This document shows positions 6,681 through 12,933 of a stretch of 15,382 nucleotides of DNA, piece after piece (positions within the stretch are counted from its first letter, which is position 1; every line of letters begins with the position of its first letter). Under the pieces are notes generated by a model. That model made no database searches. It worked only from the letters and a program-made list of their open reading frames with translations, and was not told the origin of the DNA. The stretch comes from Candidatus Iainarchaeum sp. (GTDB taxonomy: Archaea; Iainarchaeota; Iainarchaeia; Iainarchaeales; JAXPJC01). Location: assembly GCA_018304445.1 (NCBI GenBank), contig JAGVWD010000021.1, forward strand, positions 1-15,382, read 5' to 3'. The position numbers were made by a program, and so were the translations under genes.

Positions 6681-7506
6681 CTAATGTGCTTGCAATATTA
6701 TTTTTTTGTATTGGTTGATGTAAACCTGGTAAAGATACTTCACGAATGGTCTTTCTTTCTCCTTGGCATCCACTTCCCTCAATGCAAGGTAATACAGCAT
6801 TTTTTCAGAGTTGTAGATGTTCAATAAAGGATAATTGTTTTTGAAAAGAATGGGTTAGAGCTGCCAGCTCAAAAGGATGCAGAATATTTTCTGCCTGTCT
6901 GACCCATGAGAAAAAACGCTCCAATTCGCCAGGCACCTCTTCCGGCTTTGGCGGCAGATAATTTCCAATAATGTTCTGGTGAGTGCGCAATTTTCCCGCC
7001 TCAGGATGCACGCCCTGCATTTCAACTGCGTGCAGGTTTAACAATAAATCCTTGGTAAATGGGCCCTTATAATCAAACAAAAAATCAATGCATTTTCCCA
7101 TATTTTCCACTTCCCTAATGCTCCGCTTAGCATACTTGATTTTCGGCTTTTTCTTTTCTAGAATATTTTTGGTGTCCTCATAACTCACAGGAGAGCCTTC
7201 AATCGCATTGGTGTTGTAAATGAAACTGATTATCTGCTCTTTCTCGCTTTTCCACAACCCCTTCCCAATCTTGTGTGTTTTTAGATAATTTTCCTTAAGG
7301 AGTTCAATGATTTTCATTTGCCTTAAAGTCATGAGCCGCCTGACCGGCTGCACAAGCTCCAATTCCCTCTCCGCGGTTTTGAGATTGGACAAGTCCTTTC
7401 CAATGTACTTCTGTATCTTCCGCCATTTGTCCTTGGATATGCGGATGTTTTTAGAAAGGTAAAAGTATTCCCTGCCCCTGATCTTTTTCTTTTCAATGTA
7501 GCTCAT
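6681..7506 (-). pseudogene. Fic family AMPylation enzyme, inactivated by an internal deletion and frameshift
   Basis: Counting from the ATG at 7506, residues 1-220 match a class II Fic protein: the inhibitory helix motif TNAIEGS at 99-105 (T-x3-EG), PEAGKLRTHQNIIGNYLPP at 168-186 and ILHPFELAALTHS at 208-220. An intact Fic then carries the catalytic HPFxxGNGR motif. Here that segment is absent: near 6848-6852 the frame shifts and stops after 13 foreign residues. In the next frame the Fic C-terminus resumes at ILFKNNYPLLNIYN and runs about 55 codons to a TAG at 6681-6683. Roughly 25 catalytic-loop codons plus a frame-breaking remainder are therefore missing, and no AMPylation activity is expected. 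The start at 7506 is supported by a TATA-like TTTAAA 26 bases upstream; a longer frame from 7554 would translate the operator repeats. Confidence 0.8.
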
Positions 7507-7513
7507 GTAATAA

Positions 7514-7553
7514 TTAGGGGGCACAAAGTTTAAAAACCTATTTAGGGGGCACA
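7514..7553. promoter_or_regulatory. Fic promoter flanked by two identical 12-bp repeats (candidate operator)
   Basis: TTAGGGGGCACA occurs at 7514-7525 and again at 7542-7553, same orientation, 28 bases apart. Between them lies GTTTAAAAAC (7528-7537), a TATA element correctly placed for a leaderless start at 7506 on the minus strand. Two identical sites flanking a TATA box are typical of operator pairs that bind a repressor and block the transcription machinery. The regulator is unknown. Confidence 0.55.
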
Positions 7554-7593
7554 TTTAATAAAATGACGATTTGTGGTCACCAATTGAGTGTAA

Positions 7594-7731
7594 TCCCGCC
7601 TCCCGGATTTGCACCGGGGATCTTCTGGTTACCGCGCCCAAAGGGCGGGTTTTCTTCTGCTGTGCGCAGAACAAAAACATCTACAGAAAAACATCTACAG
7701 CCAGACGCGTTAACTACTACGCTAAGGCAGG
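7594..7731 (-). tRNA. trnY(gta): tRNA-Tyr (GTA) with a 65-base intron
   Basis: The minus strand gives acceptor CCTGCCT with AGGCGGG, including the C1-G72 pair typical of archaeal tyrosine tRNA. The D-stem is GCGT and ACGC, the anticodon stem TCTGG and CCAGA, the loop CTGTAG-A with anticodon GTA, the T-arm CCCGG-TGCAAAT-CCGGG, and the discriminator A. Exon 1 is 7695-7731 and exon 2 7594-7629. The intron, 7630-7694, sits at the usual 37/38 site. Loop bases CTGT can pair with GCGG near the intron 3' end, a weak four-pair central helix of a bulge-helix-bulge; the outer intron helix is not clear. A 14-base tandem duplication spans the 5' splice site. Confidence 0.9.
7673..7700 (-). repeat. Perfect 14-bp tandem duplication across the tRNA-Tyr anticodon and 5' splice site
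   Basis: On the minus strand CTGTAGATGTTTTT is present twice head-to-tail (7687-7700 and 7673-7686). The first copy provides anticodon-loop bases 32-37 and the start of the intron; the second lies entirely inside the intron and repeats the anticodon-loop sequence. Confidence 0.9.
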
Positions 7732-7818
7732 ATTTTTTGAAAAATAAAAAATACAAAACTTACATTAATTATGATTGGATTTAATTATAAAACCTTACAT
7801 AGCAAACAATTTTATTCT

Positions 7819-8124
7819 CTAAGGAAGCCTTTTTTGTTTTTTAAGTAGCTTGGGTACGCCAATAATTAATCTACTGAGTTCTTCTTGGCCCGAAGGATGT
7901 ATGATTTCTGTATTTACCTCTTTTTGTAATCTACCAAGTAGCGCAAGTCGAAAAGGATTGAGAATTTTCTCTTGTTGCCCACGAAGCCTACTCAATAAAT
8001 GCAGCCCCTTATCAGTTACTACAAGCTTTTCGCCATCCCACTCCGCAAGTCCTCTCTCAACTAAGCTAGAAGATCCCATCATCTTCGCCCCCCTAATTTT
8101 TCTAGGTTGGAGTCTTTTTAGCAT
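7819..8124 (-). CDS. Small winged-helix-like protein, probable DNA binder
   Basis: The 101-residue protein contains SSLVERGLAEWDGEKLVVTDKGLHLLSRL (about 19-47, quoted in part as LVERGLAEWDGEKLVVTDKG), the pattern of a recognition helix followed by the two-stranded wing of winged-helix proteins. The same module opens the methyltransferase at 13520-14236 (SLVARGLAK, GKLALTDKG). The rest is basic and helical and ends KKQKRLP. It appears leaderless, with a TATA-like element 24 bases upstream. Base composition is more AT-rich than the lipid operon next door, as for the Fic gene, which suggests an acquired gene. The target is unknown; it could control the nearby Fic-zinc pair, but only proximity supports that. 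Confidence 0.55.
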   Translation of the reverse strand: MLKRLQPRKIRGAKMMGSSSLVERGLAEWDGEKLVVTDKGLHLLSRLRGQQEKILNPFRLALLGRLQKEVNTEIIHPSGQEELSRLIIGVPKLLKKQKRLP

Positions 8125-8141
8125 ATTGTAATTAGGCTCGC

Positions 8142-8153
8142 TTTATATTAAAA
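8142..8153 (-). promoter_or_regulatory. TATA box of the small winged-helix gene
   Basis: TTTATATTAAAA lies about 24 bases ahead of the minus-strand ATG at 8124, the spacing for a leaderless transcript. It sits just past the end of the PAP2 gene (8159), so the winged-helix gene has its own promoter and is not simply the operon's last gene. Confidence 0.5.
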
Positions 8154-8158
8154 CCTTT

Positions 8159-9019
8159 CTACACAAACCTACAAAATCTATCCCAGAGATAGGGCAGGAT
8201 AAAGCTTACCCAGAAGCCCGCAATTAAGAAGAGCGCGAATTCCGCAGCCCAGGAAAGCTCAAATTTCATGAAATATGGGAGCGCGAGAAGAGCAACAACC
8301 GCATATCCCACAGCAAGCTTGAGCGCGGAGTTGCTTGTTCTGCGCAGCTGCCCCCCGAATTGCTTCTCCTTGAGAAGGAAAAATCCTGCGTAAAATCCTA
8401 TGAGAGCCCCGCTCAGCGCCGGAACTGCAAAGAACAACGCAATAACCAGCCCAAGGAAAATAACTGCAACAAATGCAAGCTCGTCCCCTAATTTTGTAAG
8501 CTGATAAGAGGAATGCTCAAGCTTCCTGCGCATGAAGAAGTTTGATTCCCCAATAACAAAGCCAATAATCAATCCCGCAATAACATCAGTGAGGAAATGC
8601 ACTCCCAGATACATTCTGGAAAAAGCAACAGCAAGCGCAAGAACTGCAAGCAATGTGATTGTTGTTTTGCTCCTTGCAAATCTGCCTGCATAAGTGCAAA
8701 CGCTTGCAATCAGTGTGGAATGCCCAGAGGGAAAAGAAAAGCCCCAGTCGCTTGAAATGACCCTGAAAATGTGCTTATCCGGCCTTGCAATCCCAAACAG
8801 GGGCTTCAAAATCCCCACAACAGCCGCGGAAAATGCAAGCAGGTTCATGAAATAAAAGGATTCGTTCTCCCTTCCGCGCCAGTACAAAAATGCCGCAATC
8901 AAAATCCAGAAAATCGGATTGCCGAAGAAGGTTATTATTTGCATCAATGCATCAAGCGGGGCTGAGCTGAATGACTGAACAAGCTTCAGGACAGCATAAT
9001 TGAATTCAATAAGCGCCAT
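8159..9019 (-). CDS. PAP2 superfamily membrane phosphatase
   Basis: The 286-residue integral membrane protein carries all three PAP2 motifs: KPLFGIARP (Lys72, Arg79, Pro80), PSGH at 97-100 and SRMYLGVHFLTD (Arg135, His141, Asp145). These build the phosphatase active site, with His100 and His141 as catalytic histidines. At least six hydrophobic segments are visible, and the C-terminal 120 residues add three or four beyond the core. The family removes phosphate from lipid phosphates such as phosphatidate, prenyl phosphates or their archaeal counterparts. It is the last gene of a four-gene minus-strand operon headed by a tetraether-synthase-like enzyme, starting 11 bases after the preceding stop. 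A role in archaeal lipid or polyprenyl-phosphate turnover is a reasonable inference. Confidence 0.88.
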   Translation of the reverse strand: MALIEFNYAVLKLVQSFSSAPLDALMQIITFFGNPIFWILIAAFLYWRGRENESFYFMNLLAFSAAVVGILKPLFGIARPDKHIFRVISSDWGFSFPSGHSTLIASVCTYAGRFARSKTTITLLAVLALAVAFSRMYLGVHFLTDVIAGLIIGFVIGESNFFMRRKLEHSSYQLTKLGDELAFVAVIFLGLVIALFFAVPALSGALIGFYAGFFLLKEKQFGGQLRRTSNSALKLAVGYAVVALLALPYFMKFELSWAAEFALFLIAGFWVSFILPYLWDRFCRFV

Positions 9020-9030
9020 ATTGGTTCAGA

Positions 9031-9492
9031 TTAAGCCTTTGCCCTCTTTATTTTTTTCATTCCCGGAATCTCAATCTCGGAGTAATCAACCTGAAGGCCG
9101 CATTCCCTGAGCGCTTTCCTCATCGCATATGCCTTTGCGAACTGCTCAATCTCCTTCTGCACTCCACTCTCAAGATTTGGAACCTTCCCGACAAGCTCAG
9201 AAATGACTTTATTTATTTTCGGGCCCCTTACGAGCGCGATTATTTTTCCGAGCTCTTCAGCGGATTTTCCGGCGGAATCAACAAGAACATCATTGAGCGC
9301 ATTGTCCAGCTGCACAACATCAATTATCTTCCCAAGATTCTGCGCGATCTTGCGGTCAAATCCGCTCCCGAGAGATGCAAGAAATTCAAGGACTGCTTTT
9401 GCGCCGGTAGTTTCTGTAATTTTCATTTTCCTTATAGCTACCCAGTCATCGTAATTCGCAATGAACTGTATGTATTTTTCATCTTCGCCCAT
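9031..9492 (-). CDS. Unknown helical protein, possibly DUF2666-like
   Basis: The 153-residue protein starts MGEDEKYIQFIANYDDWVAI. The N-terminal IANYDDWVAIRKMKI stretch recalls the archaeal DUF2666 family, from memory and unverified. The remainder is predominantly helical (ALNDVLVDSAGKSAEELG, KEIEQFAKAYAMRKAL) with a basic end (GMKKIKRAKA). There is no signal peptide and no membrane segment. A GGGGGAG ribosome site lies just ahead of the ATG. It lies between the HMA-like and PAP2 genes with gaps of only 11-12 bases, so it is translated from the same message as the radical SAM enzyme. A helper role for lipid synthesis would be guesswork. Confidence 0.6.
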   Translation of the reverse strand: MGEDEKYIQFIANYDDWVAIRKMKITETTGAKAVLEFLASLGSGFDRKIAQNLGKIIDVVQLDNALNDVLVDSAGKSAEELGKIIALVRGPKINKVISELVGKVPNLESGVQKEIEQFAKAYAMRKALRECGLQVDYSEIEIPGMKKIKRAKA

Positions 9493-9504
9493 TTTTTCTC
9501 CCCC

Positions 9505-9792
9505 TTAGTTATGAAAGCCGGATTTCACAATTTCAGCATATTTAATTTCAGCCTCATCAGGCGCTTTCGCGACCAAAGGCCTTTTGACCGAAGCAATTAT
9601 CTTCCTAGAATTTGTGTTTAAGGGGTTATATAATAGTTCGCATTTTTCCTTCCCGAAATCAACATGGCACCTTAGTATTGCATCATTGAGGAGCAGCCTG
9701 TACTGCAGTGCTGCCGCATCCTCCTTGTTTTTCAGCCCGCTGACTGAAAATTCAAGCCTGACGAGCTTTCCGAAGGGAAGCGCATTTTTCAT
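9505..9792 (-). CDS. Small HMA-like domain protein without the metal-binding cysteines
   Basis: I start at the ATG at 9792, giving 95 residues, because GAGGGGGA lies a few bases ahead and because it follows the radical SAM stop directly (TAA then ATG one base later). The longer frame from 9858 would overlap that gene by 65 bases. The order KLVRLEFSVSGL, a helix ALQYRLLLNDA, ILRCHVDFGKEKCELLYNPL and a second helix SRKIIASV follows the beta-alpha-beta-beta-alpha-beta pattern of heavy-metal-associated domains, but the CxxC that binds metal is absent. Tight coupling suggests it acts with the radical SAM enzyme, perhaps as a small partner subunit (inference). Confidence 0.6.
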   Translation of the reverse strand: MKNALPFGKLVRLEFSVSGLKNKEDAAALQYRLLLNDAILRCHVDFGKEKCELLYNPLNTNSRKIIASVKRPLVAKAPDEAEIKYAEIVKSGFHN

Positions 9793-9793
9793 T

Positions 9794-11443
9794 TTAATCC
9801 CCCTCAAAAAAGTTCTGCTGGCTGAAATAAGCGCTTTTGTAAATAGGGCTTGCTTCAAGCGCTTTCACATCGCGCCTGTATTTGTAGTTTATGTTTTTCT
9901 CAGGGTGCAAGTTCTGCCATTCCTTCCACGGGACGGAATACTGCCTCTGCACCTTGTCCCTGTAAATTTCAGGCAGGACATTGAATGCGCAGAATGGAAT
10001 TATCCTTCCGTCAGGCATTGCATAATGGACATCGCAGCGCTCAACGCGCGCCTGGTCATAATTGTAAGGGTCCATAAAATGCATCATCCCGAGAAAGAGA
10101 GTCCTGTGGTGTATTTCCCCCAGTGCCTTGTAATCGTGCTTCACAAGCGCATTGAAAAGGAGCTTTCCTATATTGATGTTTCTCGGCTGCTTTTTCCGGT
10201 CTATGAATTTTCCGAGCTTAAGGAGCATTTCAGCGCCGGTTGCTATTCTGCTTTTTCCCTTTTCAAGCTCCTGCGCCTTTTCCGAGAGGAATTCAGTGAA
10301 GCCCTCAACATCAATGAAGCGCGTAATCGGAACTGGCCTGTTCCCGTCCATAAATAAATAAGTGGCTGCCCCGCATGCGAAGTGTATGCTCAGCTCATAC
10401 TGGCGCCTTCCAGTAAGGGCCTCAACAAACTGCGAAAAGGGGGCAACGCAGGGAACGGGATACCAGTCGCTTTCAGCAATCATGCCATTGGTTTGCTCCT
10501 CTATTTTTTTTATTGCCCCCGGGATTGTGATGCGCTGTTTTTCCCTCAATGCCTTCGGCATTCTCCCTACAAATGAAACAGGCTGGAAATTTACCGCGCG
10601 TATCACATCAAGATTGTTGAGCGCGAAATTTATTATGTTGCCCGCATCATGCTCATTAACATTCTGGATAAGGGTTGGAACGAGCACGATCCCGAGCTTT
10701 GCCTTCCTGCAGTTCTCTATTGCAAACGGTGCCTCCCAGTGGTTTTTCGGGTTTGTTTTTTTGGAAGCCCCGTCAAAGCTCATGTAAACGGTTGTTGCGC
10801 CTGCATCCTTCACTTTTTTCACAAGCTCAGCGTCATTTGCAAATGCAATCCCTGTCGTATTGAACTGCACGTGCGCATAGCCCTCCTCTCTTGCAATCTT
10901 TACAATATCAACAATGTCATCCCTCACGCATGGCTCCCCCCCTGTAATCTGGACCGCGTTTGTTGAAACCGGCTTCTCATTCTTGAGGTTGCGGAGCATC
11001 ATCCTTATCTGCTCAAGCGACGGCTCATAGATGGGAGAGCCCTCCTTCGCATAAAAGAAGCAGTACCAGCAGCTCATGTCACAGCGGTTCGTAACAACAA
11101 TGTTTGAAAGGCCTGTGTGCGTGTGGTGGTTTGAGCAAATTCCGCAGTCAAAAGGGCAGTTTGTTCCGTCATTATTTATGAATTCCCCGACATTCGGATT
11201 TTCAATCCCCCTGCTTTTTGCTGAGAACTTCCTTGCAAAGTCATAGAACTTTGCGCTTTCCCAGTACATCTCGTCAAATTTCCCATGTTCCTTGCAAGTC
11301 TTTTTTATGAACACTTTTCCTGACTTCTCATATATGGTTGCAAGCAGCGGCGCCTTGCATTCAGGGCACAGGGAGCGCGTCTGCACTGGCAAAGGGGATG
11401 CATAATCCCCGCTTACCTTGCTTATTTTTTCCGCCAAACACAT
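9794..11443 (-). CDS. tes: Radical SAM enzyme of the tetraether lipid synthase (Tes/MJ0619) family
   Basis: The 549-residue protein has the domain order of Tes, which joins two lipid tails to form tetraether membrane lipids. The N-terminus has a rubredoxin-like site (CPEC at 26-29, Cys50 in TCKEHG) and extra cluster cysteines CPFDCGIC at 96-103. The radical SAM motif is CDMSCWYC (Cys121, 125, 128), then GGEP at 168-171, NTTGIA near 195 and a second part with NFQPVSFVGR at 285-294. Cys332, Cys357, Cys470 and Cys485 can ligate auxiliary clusters. The length suits the family. Related enzymes were once annotated as pterin methylases, so a paralogous reaction is possible. Start uncertainty: the G-run before ATG 11443 is too close to be an ideal ribosome site, and a TTG two codons later is spaced better. 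It heads a four-gene operon and faces a GbsR-type regulator. Confidence 0.8.
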   Translation of the reverse strand: MCLAEKISKVSGDYASPLPVQTRSLCPECKAPLLATIYEKSGKVFIKKTCKEHGKFDEMYWESAKFYDFARKFSAKSRGIENPNVGEFINNDGTNCPFDCGICSNHHTHTGLSNIVVTNRCDMSCWYCFFYAKEGSPIYEPSLEQIRMMLRNLKNEKPVSTNAVQITGGEPCVRDDIVDIVKIAREEGYAHVQFNTTGIAFANDAELVKKVKDAGATTVYMSFDGASKKTNPKNHWEAPFAIENCRKAKLGIVLVPTLIQNVNEHDAGNIINFALNNLDVIRAVNFQPVSFVGRMPKALREKQRITIPGAIKKIEEQTNGMIAESDWYPVPCVAPFSQFVEALTGRRQYELSIHFACGAATYLFMDGNRPVPITRFIDVEGFTEFLSEKAQELEKGKSRIATGAEMLLKLGKFIDRKKQPRNINIGKLLFNALVKHDYKALGEIHHRTLFLGMMHFMDPYNYDQARVERCDVHYAMPDGRIIPFCAFNVLPEIYRDKVQRQYSVPWKEWQNLHPEKNINYKYRRDVKALEASPIYKSAYFSQQNFFEGD

Positions 11444-11456
11444 CCCCCCGCAGAAT

Positions 11457-11480
11457 AACTTTTAGTACTTTCTAAAAGTT
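11457..11480. promoter_or_regulatory. Perfect 9-bp inverted repeat, candidate operator for the tes operon
   Basis: AACTTTTAG (11457-11465) and CTAAAAGTT (11472-11480) form a perfect inverted repeat with a six-base spacer. It lies 14 bases ahead of the radical SAM ATG. If the ATATATATA stretch near 11488-11498 is the TATA box for the minus strand, transcription would start inside the repeat. A dimeric winged-helix regulator such as the adjacent GbsR-type protein is the obvious candidate binder. Confidence 0.6.
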
Positions 11481-11483
11481 CCG

Positions 11484-11517
11484 AAACATATATATATTAA
11501 CATTTATTTATATAAAT
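11484..11517. promoter_or_regulatory. Divergent AT-rich promoter region (tes operon and GbsR-type gene)
   Basis: Two TATA-like tracts lie here, CATATATATATTAAC at 11487-11501 and TTTATATAAAT at 11506-11516. The first fits both the minus-strand operon and, with a short leader, the plus-strand gene at 11529; the second is too close to that ATG for a leaderless start. Confidence 0.4.
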
Positions 11518-11528
11518 CTATTGAAACC

Positions 11529-12008
11529 ATGGGAAAGGAAGAGGAAGCGATTGAGAAGAAGGTCATAGATACCTTTGCGGGAGTTGCAAGCTCTCTGGGA
11601 TATTCAGACCTGCACGGGAAGATTCTTGCCGCGCTTCTCATTGCGCAGGAGCCAATTTCACTGCGGGAGCTTGCGCACAAGACAAATTATTCACTTTCTA
11701 CAATTTCCCTGAGCATTGATTTGCTGGAAGTGCTTGGGGTAATAAAAAAAATAAAGAAGGGCTCGGACAGGAAAGTTTATGTGCTGTTGAATGCGGACCT
11801 TCTCGATTGCCTGAAGAAGGCAGTAATTGCAAAGCTCGATACAAGCATCAACACAAGCCTTTCAGACCTGCAGCAGGAAAAGCAGAAAACAAAGAACAAA
11901 AAGCTCCTGCGCACTATCGGCATTCTTGAAAGGGAAATAAGGCGCCTCCATGCCTTCATGGACAGCGTCTCAAAAATAGATCTGCCTTCAAAAAACAATT
12001 CGCACTAA
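11529..12008 (+). CDS. GbsR/MarR-type transcriptional regulator
   Basis: The 159-residue protein contains a winged helix at about 28-88: LHGKILAALLIAQEPISLRE, then LAHKTNYSLSTISLSIDLLE as helix-turn-helix with the recognition helix near 55-68, then LGVIKKIKKGSDRKVYVLL as the wing. This arrangement is that of GbsR/MarR-type regulators. Residues 92-150 form a long charged helical region likely to dimerise. It is divergent from the radical SAM operon, with an inverted repeat between them, so it probably controls that operon and perhaps itself. No cysteine-based sensor or ligand domain is visible. Its stop abuts the 3' end of tRNA-Thr on the other strand with no spacer. Confidence 0.75.
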   Translation: MGKEEEAIEKKVIDTFAGVASSLGYSDLHGKILAALLIAQEPISLRELAHKTNYSLSTISLSIDLLEVLGVIKKIKKGSDRKVYVLLNADLLDCLKKAVIAKLDTSINTSLSDLQQEKQKTKNKKLLRTIGILEREIRRLHAFMDSVSKIDLPSKNNSH

Positions 12009-12127
12009 AGCCCCGGGGGAGACTTGAACTCCCGGCCTACTGCTTGCTCGTTTTCTTTTCCCAAGGCTTTTTTTTCCTAAAGAAAAGGCTTTACAAGGCA
12101 GTTGCTCTACCACTGAGCTACCGAGGC
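12009..12127 (-). tRNA. trnT(tgt): tRNA-Thr (TGT) with a 47-base intron
   Basis: The acceptor is GCCTCGG with CCGGGGC, the D-stem GCTC and GAGC, the anticodon stem ACTGC and GCAGT, the loop CTTGTA-A with anticodon TGT, the T-arm GGGAG-TTCAAGT-CTCCC, and the discriminator T, as in archaeal threonine tRNAs. Exon 1 is 12092-12127 and exon 2 12009-12044; the intron 12045-12091 lies at 37/38. Loop bases CTTG pair with CGAG just before the 3' splice site, giving the four-pair central helix of a bulge-helix-bulge. A further helix CTTTTCTT with GGGAAAAG forms within the intron. Confidence 0.92.
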
Positions 12128-12171
12128 AATGAAATCGCCTACATTAATCTGAGTTTGCAACTGTTTTAAAA

Positions 12172-12933
12172 TTATTCCCCGGAACTTGTTTCCGTGAAAT
12201 ACTGCAGGCTCAGCAGCTTCAGCGCCTCAACAAACTCAATTTCCTTGGAATCAGCGCTGCCCAGTCTGCCTGCATTCCCAAGCTGCGCCTTTCTAAGTTC
12301 CAGGTATTCGCCCATTAATTCAGCAACGCCGGTCTCTATTTCTGCGCGCCCAAGCGCAGTGTCCTGCAGCAATGAGGCAAATTCCTCGCCAACTGAGAAA
12401 TAGCCTATGGAAATCCCATCGCTCGCGGCATGCGCCTCCTCAATTACCGATTCCGAATCGCTATAAAATCCTGCCGCGGTTTTTATCGCCCCGCTGTTCA
12501 GCATTATCACCTGCATTGCAGCTATGAGAAGCGCGGTTTCGGAATTTGCAAGCGCAATCATTTCACTTTTCTCCTTTGCGCCCAGCGATTGCAAATAGAT
12601 TGAATTTTCCCTCTCCGCAAGCCAGCTGACATCATTCTTCAATGATTCCTGCAGGGAATTCAACAAGACTGTGCGGCTCTGCTCCTCGGCATTCATGTCT
12701 GGTGTGATTTCCCTAGGTTCCATTGCTGAAGCGTCAGAAAGGATTTCCCCAATCTGCGCGTGCGTCCCCTCAATCATTTCCTTGAAATATGAAATGTTCT
12801 TGTCCTCCGCCCCGGTGCCTTTTCCGCCAATGAAGATAAAATTCAGCGCCAGCAGTACAATTATTGCAGAAACCAGAACTGCAGGAACAGGATTATTTCT
12901 GCACAGCCTTGCCATTCTTTGGATTATTTCCAT
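12172..12933 (-). CDS. Membrane-anchored protein of unknown function
   Basis: I choose the ATG at 12933 (MEIIQRMARLC) because GAGAGGA lies seven bases upstream; a TTG five codons earlier would place that sequence inside the gene. Of 253 residues, about 18-36 (AVLVSAIIVLLALNFIFIG) form one membrane helix with a positively charged N-terminus, so the rest probably faces outwards. The remaining part is acidic and helical (EGTHAQIGEILSDASAMEP, LLNSLQESLKNDVSWLAERE) with no cysteines. The start overlaps the end of the DUF116 gene by 41 bases, so translation is probably coupled. I do not recognise the family; a scaffold or sensor role is only a guess. Confidence 0.65.
   Translation of the reverse strand: MEIIQRMARLCRNNPVPAVLVSAIIVLLALNFIFIGGKGTGAEDKNISYFKEMIEGTHAQIGEILSDASAMEPREITPDMNAEEQSRTVLLNSLQESLKNDVSWLAERENSIYLQSLGAKEKSEMIALANSETALLIAAMQVIMLNSGAIKTAAGFYSDSESVIEEAHAASDGISIGYFSVGEEFASLLQDTALGRAEIETGVAELMGEYLELRKAQLGNAGRLGSADSKEIEFVEALKLLSLQYFTETSSGE

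Noticed and set aside
7507..7554. Longer start for the Fic frame at 7554
   Set aside because: The extra residues only translate the two operator-like repeats and the TATA element, and no ribosome site precedes them.
7563..7784. A 73-codon plus-strand frame over the tRNA-Tyr locus
   Set aside because: It lies entirely across the intron-containing tRNA-Tyr gene on the other strand and reads structured RNA sequence.
7819..7975. Fic-like core in the small winged-helix protein (ILNPFRLALL, IIHPSGQEELSRLI)
   Set aside because: The resemblance to HPFELAAL and HPFxDGNGRxxRL is tempting given the neighbouring Fic gene, but spacing differs by several residues and the catalytic GNGR is absent.
9793..9858. 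Longer start for the HMA-like protein at 9858
   Set aside because: It would overlap the radical SAM gene by 65 bases, whereas the ATG at 9792 has a ribosome site and follows that gene's stop directly.
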